A DNA stretch of 18,810 nt from an uncultured Alphaproteobacteria bacterium (GTDB lineage: Bacteria > Pseudomonadota > Alphaproteobacteria > CAAHEQ01 > UBA3637), in the NCBI GenBank assembly GCA_934202735.1, contig CAKPYH010000007.1, positions 1 through 18,810 on the forward strand, in the 5' to 3' direction. The position numbers and the translations under genes are program-made. Positions 1 through 7,381 of this stretch are shown one piece after another. The notes beneath the pieces are model-generated. The model did not search any database, was not told the origin of the DNA, and worked only from the letters and a program-made list of their open reading frames with translations. Each line of letters begins with the position of its first letter. The stretch's first letter is position 1.

Positions 1-86
1 CCATCTTCTAAAGAACAGCCGTCCGTACATCCGTTTCCTATCCCTATTCACTCTCTCTAACAACTGCCCCCGGCTCACCGGAAGCA
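1..86 (-). other. Untranslated leader of an off-window stable-RNA operon (candidate rrn leader)
   Basis: This is the predicted transcript from the promoter at 93-121 to the window edge. It contains no convincing start codon plus ribosome-binding site. Near the edge, at 4-18 read on the minus strand, it carries CTGTTCTTTAGAAGA, which resembles the rrn antitermination boxA (TGCTCTTTA in E. coli). A strong promoter, a non-coding leader and a boxA-like element together suggest an rRNA operon outside the window. The rRNA itself is not visible, so the identity is inferred. Confidence 0.4.
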
Positions 87-92
87 AAACGA

Positions 93-121
93 ATTCTACA
101 CTATTACCCACCCTTTGTCAA
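93..121 (-). promoter_or_regulatory. Strong sigma-70 promoter firing out of the left edge, with A-tract UP element
   Basis: On the minus strand there is a perfect -35 TTGACA (116-121), a 17-bp spacer and a -10 TAGAAT (93-98). Just upstream, at about 122-160, lie phased A-tracts (runs of eight and six A on the minus strand), as in UP elements of rRNA promoters. Nothing in the window is transcribed from it except the leader at 1-86. Confidence 0.7.
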
Positions 122-259
122 GCACTTTTTTGAAATTTAGATCTTTTTTTTAAGCCTAACCGAACAACCGCTTGTTTTATTGACATTTTTTGGCGTAAAA
201 AAAATTCACTTTTGCCGGGGATTATGCCTGATACGACCGTTTTTATCGGGATTCCCGAC

Positions 260-289
260 AAAAAAACGTCAGCCCGAACCGGACTGACG
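260..289 (-). terminator. Intrinsic terminator of the cold-shock gene
   Basis: On the minus strand a six-pair outer stem (CGTCAG/CTGACG), one mismatch and three more G/C pairs close a short loop at 267-289. Seven T follow immediately. It starts about 20 bp after the cold-shock stop codon. The rest of 122-259 holds no gene I can support. Confidence 0.8.
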
Positions 290-308
290 CTGCTTTGAAA
301 CCGTTCGC

Positions 309-512
309 TTATTTCAATTTCAAGTTGACGGCGCACATTTTGCCGTTTTCTTCCTTTAAGTCAAACGAAACGGCTTGATTTTCTTCCAAACGGCGCAAGT
401 TGGAATCGTGGACGGCCGTCACATGGACGAACACATCTTTGCCCCCGTCTTCCGGGACGATAAACCCGTAGCCGCTTTTATAATTAAACCATTTGACTGT
501 GCCAGATTGCAT
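309..512 (-). CDS. Cold-shock domain protein (CspA family)
   Basis: A 67-residue protein that is a single cold-shock domain, an OB fold that binds single-stranded RNA/DNA and acts as an RNA chaperone in the cytoplasm. The family signatures are visible: the TVKWFN opening, RNP1 at residues 12-19 (KSGYGFIV) and RNP2 at 27-32 (VFVHVT). The frame stays open upstream for about 60 codons, but the ATG at 512 is the start: AAGGAG sits seven bases in front of it, the family begins exactly here, and the upstream part resembles nothing. It is monocistronic, with its own promoter (652-680) and terminator (260-289). The long leader is typical of cold-shock mRNAs, so post-transcriptional control is plausible. 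Family assignment is firm; which paralogue, and whether it is cold-induced, cannot be read from sequence. Confidence 0.95.
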   Translation of the reverse strand: MQSGTVKWFNYKSGYGFIVPEDGGKDVFVHVTAVHDSNLRRLEENQAVSFDLKEENGKMCAVNLKLK

Positions 513-645
513 TTTAGGACTCCTTATATAATATACCTTGTCATCGGCAAAAATTCGATAAACATTTGAAGCGGAAAAAATCAAGAAGGTTTCGGTTTCC
601 CTACTTTCTTCTGTGCCCCATCCGATAAGAACGCTGACCGAAGAC
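513..645 (-). promoter_or_regulatory. Long 5' leader of the cold-shock mRNA
   Basis: About 130 nt lie between the predicted transcription start near 645 and the ATG at 512. No other gene is supported here. Leaders of this length are characteristic of cspA-type genes, where they refold with temperature. I did not find a convincing cold-box motif. Confidence 0.5.
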
Positions 646-651
646 GATTTT

Positions 652-680
652 AATATAGCCTGTTTCGGGGCGAAAAGCAA
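652..680 (-). promoter_or_regulatory. Promoter of the cold-shock gene
   Basis: On the minus strand: -35 TTGCTT (675-680), 17-bp spacer, -10 TATATT (652-657). It lies about 20 bp after the stop codon of the DUF1150 gene. No hairpin terminator separates the two, so the dnaA-hsp20 transcript could also read into it. Confidence 0.65.
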
Positions 681-699
681 GCCTTTTTCCAAAAATTAT

Positions 700-927
700 T
701 TAGTGAACACTTTGTGCAATCAGATCGTTATGTTCAATCAAAGTCAAGGCTTTTTCCCGCGATGCCGCCGTACCTAACCGATTGCCGAATCCGTCATAGA
801 CACCCCACACGGCATGTTGATCGGATACTTCACGTTTGGCATAAGCCACCATATCATCGCCCCAATCGTCCGAAACCAATAAAAAAGAAGACAGATCTAA
901 CTCAGAAATATGAAATTTAAGCGTCAT
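700..927 (-). CDS. DUF1150 family protein
   Basis: A 75-residue soluble protein with no signal peptide or membrane segment. It matches my memory of DUF1150, a small family of unknown function found mostly in Alphaproteobacteria next to small heat-shock genes. The core is a W-G-V-Y-D-G-x-G-x-R-L segment around residues 41-51, followed by a short helix with charged residues. Its ATG overlaps the hsp20 stop (ATGA), so the two are translationally coupled; this is the usual neighbourhood for the family. A role with the heat-shock protein is an inference from that linkage. No biochemical function is known to me. Confidence 0.75.
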   Translation of the reverse strand: MTLKFHISELDLSSFLLVSDDWGDDMVAYAKREVSDQHAVWGVYDGFGNRLGTAASREKALTLIEHNDLIAQSVH

Positions 928-1355
928 TTTTTCTTCTTCCCCGCATCCAACAGCACCGGTTTAGATTTTGTTTGAATAGCAATAGTTTGCACCTGCGTTT
1001 TACGAATCGGCTTTTGCAGATCAATGTGCAGCAATCCGTTTTCCAAGCACGCTCCCAGAATCGTCATGCCGTCTGCCAAAACAAACGTTTTCACAAATGC
1101 CCGTGCCGCAATCCCATGATGCAGATAGCACCGTTCGGGTTCCTGACTTTGCCGCCCGCGAATCGTCAAGCGATTATCTTCCACCGTAATGGTCAAGTCC
1201 GATTCAACATAGCCGGCCACTGCCAGCGAAATCCGCAACGTGCCTGCATCGGTTTGTTCCAGATTATACGGCGGAAACCCATCGGCCCCTTTGGTCAGGC
1301 GGTCCAACATATCGTCCAGTTCGTCAAACCCCAACAAAAACGGATGATTGAACAT
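924..1355 (-). CDS. Small heat-shock protein, Hsp20/alpha-crystallin family (IbpA-like)
   Basis: A 143-residue ATP-independent holdase that binds unfolding proteins in the cytoplasm. After the N-terminal arm comes the conserved G-F-P-P-Y-N-x-E block (residues 27-33). The alpha-crystallin beta-sandwich follows (about 34-115), with A-x-x-x-N-G-L-L in its last part (residues 102-109), the hallmark of the family. The tail is lysine-rich. I place the start at the ATG at 1355, two bases after the dnaA stop; an in-frame TTG six bases upstream would overlap dnaA. The AAGGGG inside the dnaA end can serve as ribosome-binding site, at a rather long spacing of 13. The gene is the middle member of a dnaA-hsp20-DUF1150 operon, and I see no separate heat-shock promoter or ROSE-type thermometer in front of it. 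Confidence 0.9.
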   Translation of the reverse strand: MFNHPFLLGFDELDDMLDRLTKGADGFPPYNLEQTDAGTLRISLAVAGYVESDLTITVEDNRLTIRGRQSQEPERCYLHHGIAARAFVKTFVLADGMTILGACLENGLLHIDLQKPIRKTQVQTIAIQTKSKPVLLDAGKKKK

Positions 1356-1357
1356 CG

Positions 1358-2764
1358 TCAAGCGTTTTCCCCTTTCAGGCGACGAATCAAAATATCCGTA
1401 TCGGCCGACAATGTTTTATCCCGCCGGATTAAATCTTCAATTGTTTTTACGGCATGCATGACAGTCGTATGATCGCGTTCAAACGCTTTGCCGATGTCCG
1501 GCAAAGATTGCGGAGTCAATACTTTAGCCAAATACATGGCCAATTGCCGGGGCCGAGCCAACCGCCGTTCCCGCCGAGCCGATTTCAGGTCTGTCAGGCC
1601 GATCTGATAATGCCCGCATACCGCGTATTGAATTTCCTTGACCGTGATTTCCTTTTCGGGAATTTGCAACAAGTCGCGCAACACCGCATGTGTCGTTTGT
1701 ACATTGATCTGTCCCCCGACCAATTCGGCATGTGCCACGATTCGTTTCAAGGCCCCTTCCAACTCCCGCACGTTAGACGTAATGTTTTTGGCCAAAAAGT
1801 CCAACACATCGGCTGGAACGGGCGTTGTCAAGGATTTAATTTTCTCTTGCAAAATCCCCAGTCGCAATTCATACGATGTCGGGTGAATATCCACAACCAA
1901 GCCTTGGGCGATTCGGGTTTTCAACCGATCGGCAATATCACGAATCTCCTGAGGCGACGAATCCGCCGACAAAATAACTTTTTTCCCGCGGACCACCAAG
2001 TCATTGAATGTATTAAAGAACTCTTCTTGCGTTGCCTTTTTATTGCAGAGAAATTGAATATCATCAATCATCAAGACATCCACCGAACGCACAATATCAC
2101 GGAAGCGTTGCGTGCCTTCAAAACGATTCGTTTTATCCTGACGCATCGCCCAAATAAACCGCAACATAAATTGTTCCGATGACAGGTACAGCACCGTCTT
2201 ATCGGGATTTAATTCTTTGATTCGCCACGCAATCGCATGCATCAGGTGTGTTTTACCCAGTCCGACCCCGCCATGAATGTACAAGGGATTAAAGGAAACC
2301 AACGCTTCTTCCGCCACTTTACGCGCCGCGGCACAAGCGAATTGATTAGACGGCCCCACCACAAATGTATCAAAAGTATGCGTAGCATCCAACAAAGATT
2401 GCGGCATATCATCCGAGTCTTCGGGATCGGCCGCCCGGGACATGACCGGCATGGGCCGAATCGGTTTTAACACGGCCGGCGATGCCAAAGGCAGTTCGGG
2501 TTGTTGTTGCACCAATTTCAGGTCCAAACCGTCAATATCGGCATTTTCCTGCCGCCACAACGATAAAATACGATCGGCATATTCTTTTTGGACCAATTCG
2601 TGGATGCAGCGTGAGGGAACCAATAAACTGACACGATTCCCGCACATCTCCCCCGGTTTGATTTTAGACAACCACCGAAACGCAAACTGGGTTGATTCCG
2701 TCTTTTGAATCCGGGAGCAGACTTTATCCCATTGACTTTTAATCGTTTCTTGCGACAATTCCAT
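1358..2764 (-). CDS. dnaA: Chromosomal replication initiator protein DnaA
   Basis: A 468-residue AAA+ ATPase that binds DnaA boxes at oriC, melts the origin and loads DnaB; also a transcription factor. Domain I is at residues 1-75 and a short linker at 76-125. The AAA+ core has Walker A G-G-V-G-L-G-K-T (165-172), Walker B L-M-I-D-D-I-Q-F (231-238) and the N-V-R-E-L-E-G-A-L sensor-2 helix. Domain IV ends with the R-D-H-T-T-V DnaA-box signature. The frame is open 59 codons further upstream, but that stretch is lysine/phenylalanine-rich and unlike DnaA. The ATG at 2764 has AGAGGA eight bases ahead and matches the usual N-terminus. Length is normal for the family. It heads an operon with hsp20 two bases downstream. 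Confidence 0.97.
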   Translation of the reverse strand: MELSQETIKSQWDKVCSRIQKTESTQFAFRWLSKIKPGEMCGNRVSLLVPSRCIHELVQKEYADRILSLWRQENADIDGLDLKLVQQQPELPLASPAVLKPIRPMPVMSRAADPEDSDDMPQSLLDATHTFDTFVVGPSNQFACAAARKVAEEALVSFNPLYIHGGVGLGKTHLMHAIAWRIKELNPDKTVLYLSSEQFMLRFIWAMRQDKTNRFEGTQRFRDIVRSVDVLMIDDIQFLCNKKATQEEFFNTFNDLVVRGKKVILSADSSPQEIRDIADRLKTRIAQGLVVDIHPTSYELRLGILQEKIKSLTTPVPADVLDFLAKNITSNVRELEGALKRIVAHAELVGGQINVQTTHAVLRDLLQIPEKEITVKEIQYAVCGHYQIGLTDLKSARRERRLARPRQLAMYLAKVLTPQSLPDIGKAFERDHTTVMHAVKTIEDLIRRDKTLSADTDILIRRLKGENA

Positions 2765-3165
2765 GTCCACAGTCCTCTTTGATTGACGGCCGGGTACCTG
2801 ACGGCACCACCGGTCTTGGTTCATTTTTAACGCGCCGGCCCCTTTACCGATCGCTTGCTTTTGAATCCACTTAAACAAAAATATTTGAAAAAAACAAACC
2901 TTTTTTTCTGATTTTTGCACTTTTTTTGCTTGACGCAACATTTAGTATTCAAAAAACTACATCTTGTTTTATTGTCCTTTCGGACCGATTTATCGGGGGA
3001 TTACGTTTTTTACACAGACGGAAAGCCCAAAACACGATTTTATGCAAGTCTTTCTTTTTACAAGATTAAATCAGTTTTTCCGATTCGGATTTCGGGATTC
3101 AGTTTTTCGGATAACGGAAGGGACATTTCCGGCCCCGTTGCGAACCGTTTTTCATGCCGGCGATC
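2765..3165 (-). other. A/T-rich intergenic region upstream of dnaA
   Basis: About 400 bp between lepA and dnaA without a gene I can support. The part nearest dnaA (about 2870-2960) is a series of A and T tracts. There is one match to the relaxed DnaA-box consensus TTWTNCACA at 3008-3016 on the plus strand (TTTTACACA), possibly for autoregulation. I see no box cluster, so I do not call an origin. A small hairpin with a GAAA loop (GTCC/GGAC) lies at about 2973-2984. I could not fix the dnaA promoter with confidence, and no clear terminator follows lepA. Confidence 0.5.
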
Positions 3166-4956
3166 TTACGAATCTCCGATTTTCAAAGCCTGAATAAATG
3201 CGTTTTGCGGGATTTCCACTTCACCGAACTGGCGCATGCGTTTTTTCCCTTCTTTTTGCTTTTCCAACAACTTGCGTTTCCGGGTAATATCACCGCCGTA
3301 GCACTTGGCCGTTACATCCTTACGGAAAGCGGCAATATCTTCCCGGGCGATAATTTTGCCGCCGATACTGGCCTGAATGGGAATCTTGAACTGATGCCGC
3401 GGTATCAGGTCTTTTAACCGTTCACAGATTTGTCTTCCGCGCCGTTCGGCCTGCGACCGATGGGCCAAAAAGGCCAACGCGTCCACCTGTTCCCCATGTA
3501 CCATAATGTTCACACGGACCAGGTCGCTGGCCGCATAGTCGGCCAATTCATAATCAAAACTGGCATATCCGCGGGATAAAGACTTTAGGCGATCGTAAAA
3601 ATCAAAGACGATTTCGTTCAGCGGTAAGTCATACACCGCCATTGCCCGATCCCCTACATAGGTTAAATCCCTTTGGATACCGCGCCGTTCCGTACATAAT
3701 TGCAGGATTCCCCCCAAATATGTATCCGGGGTGAGAATAGTGGCCCGGACCCACGGTTCTTCAATCTTGGCAATCCGGCTGATATCCGGCATATCGGCGG
3801 GGTTATGCATAACCATCATGTCGCCGTTGGTCAAATAGACCTTGTATGCCACGGACGGAGCCGTTGTAATCAGGTCCAGGTTAAATTCACGCGACAAGCG
3901 TTCTTGAATAATCTCCATGTGCAACAGGCCCAAAAAGCCACACCGGAACCCCTGTCCTAAAGCCATAGACTTATCGGGTGTAAACTCAAAACTGGCATCG
4001 TTTAACTGCAACTTGGCCAAAGATTCTTTCAGGACTTCATAATCCGACATATCCACGGGGAACAAAGAACAAAACACAACGGACAAACTGGGCTTGAACC
4101 CCGGCAGAGCCTGAGCTGTCGGATTTTTATCATCGGTCATGGTATCTCCGACTCGGGTTTCTCCGATAGATTTAATGCCACAAATAATAAAGCCCAACTC
4201 GCCGGTTTGAATGGCATCGGTATCAATCATCTTGGGGGTAAAGTAGCCGCATCGTTCCACCTTATACGCCGCCCGGGTTGCCATCATCCGAATGGTCATT
4301 CCCTTTTTCAATGCCCCGTCCACCACACGGGCCAACACCACAATACCCAAATAGGGATCATACCACGAATCTACCAACATGGCTTTCAAGGGCGCATCGG
4401 CATCGCCCCGGGGTGGAGGCAAGCGATTCACAATCGCGTCCAACACCGTTTCAATGCCGACACCGGTTTTGGCCGAAATCAAGGGGGCATCCGTGGCATC
4501 AATGCCGATCACATCTTCTATTTGCGCTTTTACCCGATCCGGGTCGGCCGCCGGTAAATCAATCTTGTTGATGACCGGGACAATTTCATGGTTGGCATCC
4601 AAAGCTTTATAGACATTCGCCAACGTTTGGGCTTCTACACCCTGACTGGCATCTACAACCAACAAAGACCCTTCACACGCCGCCAAAGAACGACTGACTT
4701 CGTACCCGAAATCCACATGCCCCGGCGTATCAATCAAGTTCAAAATGTAATCTTTGTACGTCAACCGTACCGTTTGTGCTTTAATGGTAATACCGCGTTC
4801 CCGTTCAATATCCATATTGTCCAGCAGTTGCGCTTTCATTTCCCGATCGGATACGGCCCCGCATTTTTGAATCAAGCGGTCGGCCAATGTGCTTTTACCG
4901 TGATCAATGTGCGCCACGATGGAAAAATTACGAATATGGGATAAATCTGTTGTCAT
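3166..4956 (-). CDS. lepA: Elongation factor 4 (LepA), ribosomal back-translocating GTPase
   Basis: A 596-residue translational GTPase, the full family length. It acts on stalled or mis-translocated ribosomes and helps 30S biogenesis. Domain I has G1 A-H-I-D-H-G-K-S-T (15-23), G2 R-G-I-T (54-57), G3 D-T-P-G-H (76-80) and G4 N-K-I-D (130-133). EF-G-like domains II, III and V follow, and the LepA-specific C-terminal domain ends with the basic K-R-K-R/K-L-L-E-K-Q-K-E-G-K-K-R-M segment. The start ATG at 4956 has AAAGGA seven to eight bases upstream. Its own promoter lies at 4978-5006, giving a very short leader. In many bacteria lepA precedes lepB; here its downstream neighbour is dnaA. It forms the conserved left flank of the phage-like cassette. 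Confidence 0.97.
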   Translation of the reverse strand: MTTDLSHIRNFSIVAHIDHGKSTLADRLIQKCGAVSDREMKAQLLDNMDIERERGITIKAQTVRLTYKDYILNLIDTPGHVDFGYEVSRSLAACEGSLLVVDASQGVEAQTLANVYKALDANHEIVPVINKIDLPAADPDRVKAQIEDVIGIDATDAPLISAKTGVGIETVLDAIVNRLPPPRGDADAPLKAMLVDSWYDPYLGIVVLARVVDGALKKGMTIRMMATRAAYKVERCGYFTPKMIDTDAIQTGELGFIICGIKSIGETRVGDTMTDDKNPTAQALPGFKPSLSVVFCSLFPVDMSDYEVLKESLAKLQLNDASFEFTPDKSMALGQGFRCGFLGLLHMEIIQERLSREFNLDLITTAPSVAYKVYLTNGDMMVMHNPADMPDISRIAKIEEPWVRATILTPDTYLGGILQLCTERRGIQRDLTYVGDRAMAVYDLPLNEIVFDFYDRLKSLSRGYASFDYELADYAASDLVRVNIMVHGEQVDALAFLAHRSQAERRGRQICERLKDLIPRHQFKIPIQASIGGKIIAREDIAAFRKDVTAKCYGGDITRKRKLLEKQKEGKKRMRQFGEVEIPQNAFIQALKIGDS

Positions 4957-4977
4957 GGTATTCCTTTGTTGGCGGGC

Positions 4978-5006
4978 ATTGTATCAGAGTTTCCGATAAA
5001 AATCAA
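4978..5006 (-). promoter_or_regulatory. lepA promoter
   Basis: On the minus strand: -35 TTGATT (5001-5006), 17-bp spacer, -10 TACAAT (4978-4983). The predicted start is near 4971, only about 15 nt before the lepA ATG. It lies in the 91-bp gap between the end of the phage-like cassette and lepA. A weak four-pair hairpin followed by ATTTTT overlaps its -35 region. No strong terminator closes the cassette here. Confidence 0.7.
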
Positions 5007-5047
5007 GCCCCCTTGCACCGACACCCGCCGTTTTTCGCGTGATTGTA

Positions 5048-5227
5048 TCAGGCAACTTTGGCATTTTTCACGTTCAAGGCCAACACATCTACCACCCGGC
5101 GCACTTTCGCCCAGACGGCATCGTCCTTTTGTCCCGGGGTCAAGGCCGCCACGGCACTTGCGCCGCTGATAACGGACGAAATGGCAATCAACAACTGATC
5201 CCAATAAGTCATAATAAAGTTCAACAT
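5048..5227 (-). CDS. Small phage-cassette protein with one hydrophobic segment (59 residues)
   Basis: A 59-residue reading frame with an excellent ribosome-binding site (AAAGGAG six bases before the ATG at 5227). The N-terminal half is hydrophobic (residues 11-30, ending A-V-A-A-L-T-P). The C-terminal half is charged and probably helical, with D-D-A-V-W-A-K-V and V-V-D-V-L-A-L-N-V. Small proteins with this layout and an L-T-P turn recur, to my memory, beside lysis genes of prophages in this kind of bacteria. Function is unknown; holin accessory or antiholin are possibilities only. It is the last gene of the cassette, 12 bases after the holin-like gene. A longer frame overlapping it in another phase (4953-5243) looks spurious. 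Confidence 0.7.
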   Translation of the reverse strand: MLNFIMTYWDQLLIAISSVISGASAVAALTPGQKDDAVWAKVRRVVDVLALNVKNAKVA

Positions 5228-5239
5228 TGTTTTCTCCTT

Positions 5240-5545
5240 TCATTTTAATATCAAGTTAAAAAAAGCGGCTCCGATAGCCGTTATCGTGGTCAGGGCAATC
5301 ATCCCGGCCATGGTTTTCAACGGTGCAATTTCCGATCGGGGAACATACTCTTGCGCCATCTTATCGCGAAAGCGTTGACAAGCGGATTTTTCCTGCACCG
5401 TTGTCATAAAATTCAACAGTTCATTGTGGACATCGGCCACCTGATTTTTGGTTTGTCCGATATCTTTTTTAATATCGGCCAGTTGCTTTTGCAACGCGTC
5501 CACTTGAGCCATCAACCGCCCGATTTCCATAGAAAGTGTCGGCAT
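5240..5545 (-). CDS. Holin-like coiled-coil membrane protein
   Basis: A 101-residue protein. Residues about 5-60 form a predicted coiled coil (regular spacing of I/L/V, e.g. L-M-A-Q-V-D-A-L-Q-K-Q-L). A charged segment follows, then one C-terminal transmembrane helix (about residues 79-98) and a terminal lysine. There is no signal peptide. A soluble coiled coil with a C-terminal anchor, directly downstream of an endolysin gene, suits a holin or lysis-accessory role, letting the endolysin through the inner membrane. The topology is reversed compared with classical small holins, so this is context inference. The ATG at 5545 has a GGGGGG stretch a few bases upstream. It begins nine bases after the endolysin stop. 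Confidence 0.55.
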   Translation of the reverse strand: MPTLSMEIGRLMAQVDALQKQLADIKKDIGQTKNQVADVHNELLNFMTTVQEKSACQRFRDKMAQEYVPRSEIAPLKTMAGMIALTTITAIGAAFFNLILK

Positions 5546-5554
5546 AGTCCCCCC

Positions 5555-5965
5555 CTAAACACATGTGTAAAACAAGTGATTACCGATTTGCGCATTCGGA
5601 ACCAACGCACTGGCCCACGCCGGATGTGTGTCCAAGGTGTGATAATGCGTAGATCCTTTGGTTTTATCACACAACAATCCCCGCAAAGCACGCACCGCCA
5701 CCCGCCGACAAATTTGAAAGATGTTATCCGCGGTCAAATCACCGCTCAGGCGGGCCTGATTCACATCATCCGGATTCCAGCAGGAAAACTGGCGCGGTTT
5801 CAAACACACGTCTGATACCGTTTTACCCCACCAAAAAGGACCGGTCGTTTGGGCCCGCTTGACACGATTAAGAATCACACAGGCCACCGCTTCCATACCG
5901 GACAAGTTTTCGCCACGGGCTTCACCGTAAATTGTTTTGGCTAAGATTTCCGTTTCTTTATCCAT
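5555..5965 (-). CDS. Endolysin, SleB-type cell wall hydrolase (Hydrolase_2 fold)
   Basis: A 136-residue protein that is almost only the SleB/CwlJ catalytic domain, which cuts the glycan backbone of peptidoglycan. The family opening L-A-x-T-I-Y-G-E-A-R-G-E is at residues 9-19, with Glu15 the expected catalytic acid. Then come V-A-C-V-I-L-N-R-V (27-35) and the later G-S-T-H-Y-H-T segment around 103-109. There is no signal peptide, so release needs the holin-like neighbour. The ATG at 5965 has GGAG nine bases upstream and begins three bases after the large terminase stop. Its place between terminase and holin marks it as the phage lysis enzyme rather than a housekeeping hydrolase. Confidence 0.85.
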   Translation of the reverse strand: MDKETEILAKTIYGEARGENLSGMEAVACVILNRVKRAQTTGPFWWGKTVSDVCLKPRQFSCWNPDDVNQARLSGDLTADNIFQICRRVAVRALRGLLCDKTKGSTHYHTLDTHPAWASALVPNAQIGNHLFYTCV

Positions 5966-5968
5966 TGT

Positions 5969-7381
5969 TCAAAATCTCCATTCTGTTTTATATTGTAATC
6001 CGTATCGGGGCGGTCGTTGCAAACGTACCGGTTCGCACAATAAACACCCCGCCACCGCATCCAGTCCGTCATCATGTGCCGTCCCGTCCGGTGTAAAATC
6101 GCGCATTTCCCGCACCAAAGGTGTTTGACGAACCCGATTGTGTACCCATAACGCCCCGTTCATCAACACCGGGTCCAGTGCCGATAAGATTCGTTCGCCC
6201 TTGTTGCGGCGGGATACTTCTTCCAAAACGGCACAAGGTACCCGATGACGGGCAAATTCCTGACGCAATAAAGCCGGCAGGAATTTACCTATCCCGTTTG
6301 TTTCCAAATGCACGGCCGGAATCATCTGATCCGTCACAATCTGCCGCACGCGGGCGCATTGATAGGCGGTAGCCTCTCTGTCCGGCGGTACAATCAGATA
6401 TTCCAAGCGGTGCAAATACGCATTACCGATACTGTCAAAAAACACACAGGCCAACACACTGCTATCCCCCCGGGCCGATCCGAAAGCCGGGTCCCACCAA
6501 CACGCCGCACTGCGCATTTGCCTGTCGCCGATCATCAGGACACCCCGGCCGTTGCTTTCGTGATAGGCTATCTCCCCGTCATACCATCGTATCCTGTCGG
6601 GGGACAGACGACTGTCCTTCGGGGCCACCGGTGTTAGCATCATTTGTCCGGCAAAAGTATTCGGTCCGGCACGACGGCGCAACGCTTCAATATCGGCCGA
6701 CCCGTACCGTTCGGGCCATGCCGACCGTCCTTCGGGCGATACGATAGGGACTTTCAGGCACCGATAATCCGCCAAAAAGCCCGCCGCATCGGTTTGATAA
6801 ATCGTCTCATGGGTATGGGGCGTTCCGACATACAGTGTCAATCCGCCCGGCGTTAAAATATAATCCAACTCGCCCAACCGCCGTCTCAAATCAGACCGCT
6901 TGCCCGCCGTTGCACAGGTATTGGGTACTTCCACATCATCACAAATAATGACATCGGCCCGACACCCTGTCAAATTACCGTTCAAGCCGCGGGCTAAAAC
7001 GGACGGATCACGCAACCCGCCCGACCGACAAATGGTCAACCGGTCCGCGGCCCATTCTTCGGCCGGAATCGGAATCAAGGACCGGGTCAACGGATGACGT
7101 TCCAGAACTTGCCGAATATGACGAACCATTTTTCTGGCCAATGCCTCATCGGCAGAAACAACCAGCACCCGTGTATTCGGGTTTTGCAACAACACCCAAG
7201 CCCCGAACAAGCCGACCAACGTAGATTTACCCGAGGCCCGAAACGCCATGAGCAGTCCGCGCCGGTTGTCCGGGGCCCGATATAACTCATTCAAAAAAGC
7301 CGCCATTTTTCGGTGATGACGCGGTAAGGTCAAACCTTGTACTTTGTCCCAAATCCAGATAAATTCAATCAAAGAACACAT
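5969..7381 (-). CDS. Phage terminase large subunit (T7 gp19-like packaging ATPase/nuclease)
   Basis: The DNA-packaging motor: an N-terminal ATPase pumps DNA through the portal and a C-terminal RNase H-fold nuclease cuts it. With the start at 7381 the protein has 470 residues. Walker A is F-R-A-S-G-K-S-T (47-54), Walker B V-I-I-C-D-D (144-149), and the coupling motif lies near G-T-P (186-188). Nuclease acidic residues are visible at D297 (W-D-P-A-F-G), E360 and D437/D438/D441. I chose the ATG at 7381 because AAGGA is eight bases upstream; in-frame starts at 7387 and further up are possible. It overlaps the preceding gene by 17 bases. All motifs are intact, which argues against decay. Confidence 0.92.
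   Translation of the reverse strand: MCSLIEFIWIWDKVQGLTLPRHHRKMAAFLNELYRAPDNRRGLLMAFRASGKSTLVGLFGAWVLLQNPNTRVLVVSADEALARKMVRHIRQVLERHPLTRSLIPIPAEEWAADRLTICRSGGLRDPSVLARGLNGNLTGCRADVIICDDVEVPNTCATAGKRSDLRRRLGELDYILTPGGLTLYVGTPHTHETIYQTDAAGFLADYRCLKVPIVSPEGRSAWPERYGSADIEALRRRAGPNTFAGQMMLTPVAPKDSRLSPDRIRWYDGEIAYHESNGRGVLMIGDRQMRSAACWWDPAFGSARGDSSVLACVFFDSIGNAYLHRLEYLIVPPDREATAYQCARVRQIVTDQMIPAVHLETNGIGKFLPALLRQEFARHRVPCAVLEEVSRRNKGERILSALDPVLMNGALWVHNRVRQTPLVREMRDFTPDGTAHDDGLDAVAGCLLCEPVRLQRPPRYGLQYKTEWRF

Noticed and set aside
118..336. A 72-residue minus-strand frame left of the cold-shock gene.
   Set aside because: It overlaps the 3' end of the cold-shock gene and runs through its terminator; low-complexity composition.
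513..692. N-terminal extension of the cold-shock frame to 692.
   Set aside because: The cold-shock domain and a strong ribosome-binding site both point to the ATG at 512, and the extension crosses the promoter and leader.
2765..2941. Upstream extension of dnaA by 59 codons.
   Set aside because: The sequence is Lys/Phe-rich, unlike DnaA domain I, and lacks a ribosome-binding site. The ATG at 2764 has one.
2765..3165. Chromosomal origin next to dnaA.
   Set aside because: Only one relaxed DnaA box and no cluster or 13-mer-type repeats could be found.
4978..5051. ATTGTATCAG occurs twice (4978-4987 and 5042-5051) at the cassette edge, suggesting an att repeat.
   Set aside because: Only ten bases; the first is the lepA -10 region, and a TTGTATCAGG also occurs near 12425 inside the cassette. 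No copy was noticed at the other end.
4953..5243. A 96-residue minus-strand frame covering the gap before lepA.
   Set aside because: It is rich in Arg, Gly and Cys without family resemblance, runs through the lepA promoter, and overlaps the better 59-residue frame (5048-5227) that has a well-spaced ribosome-binding site.
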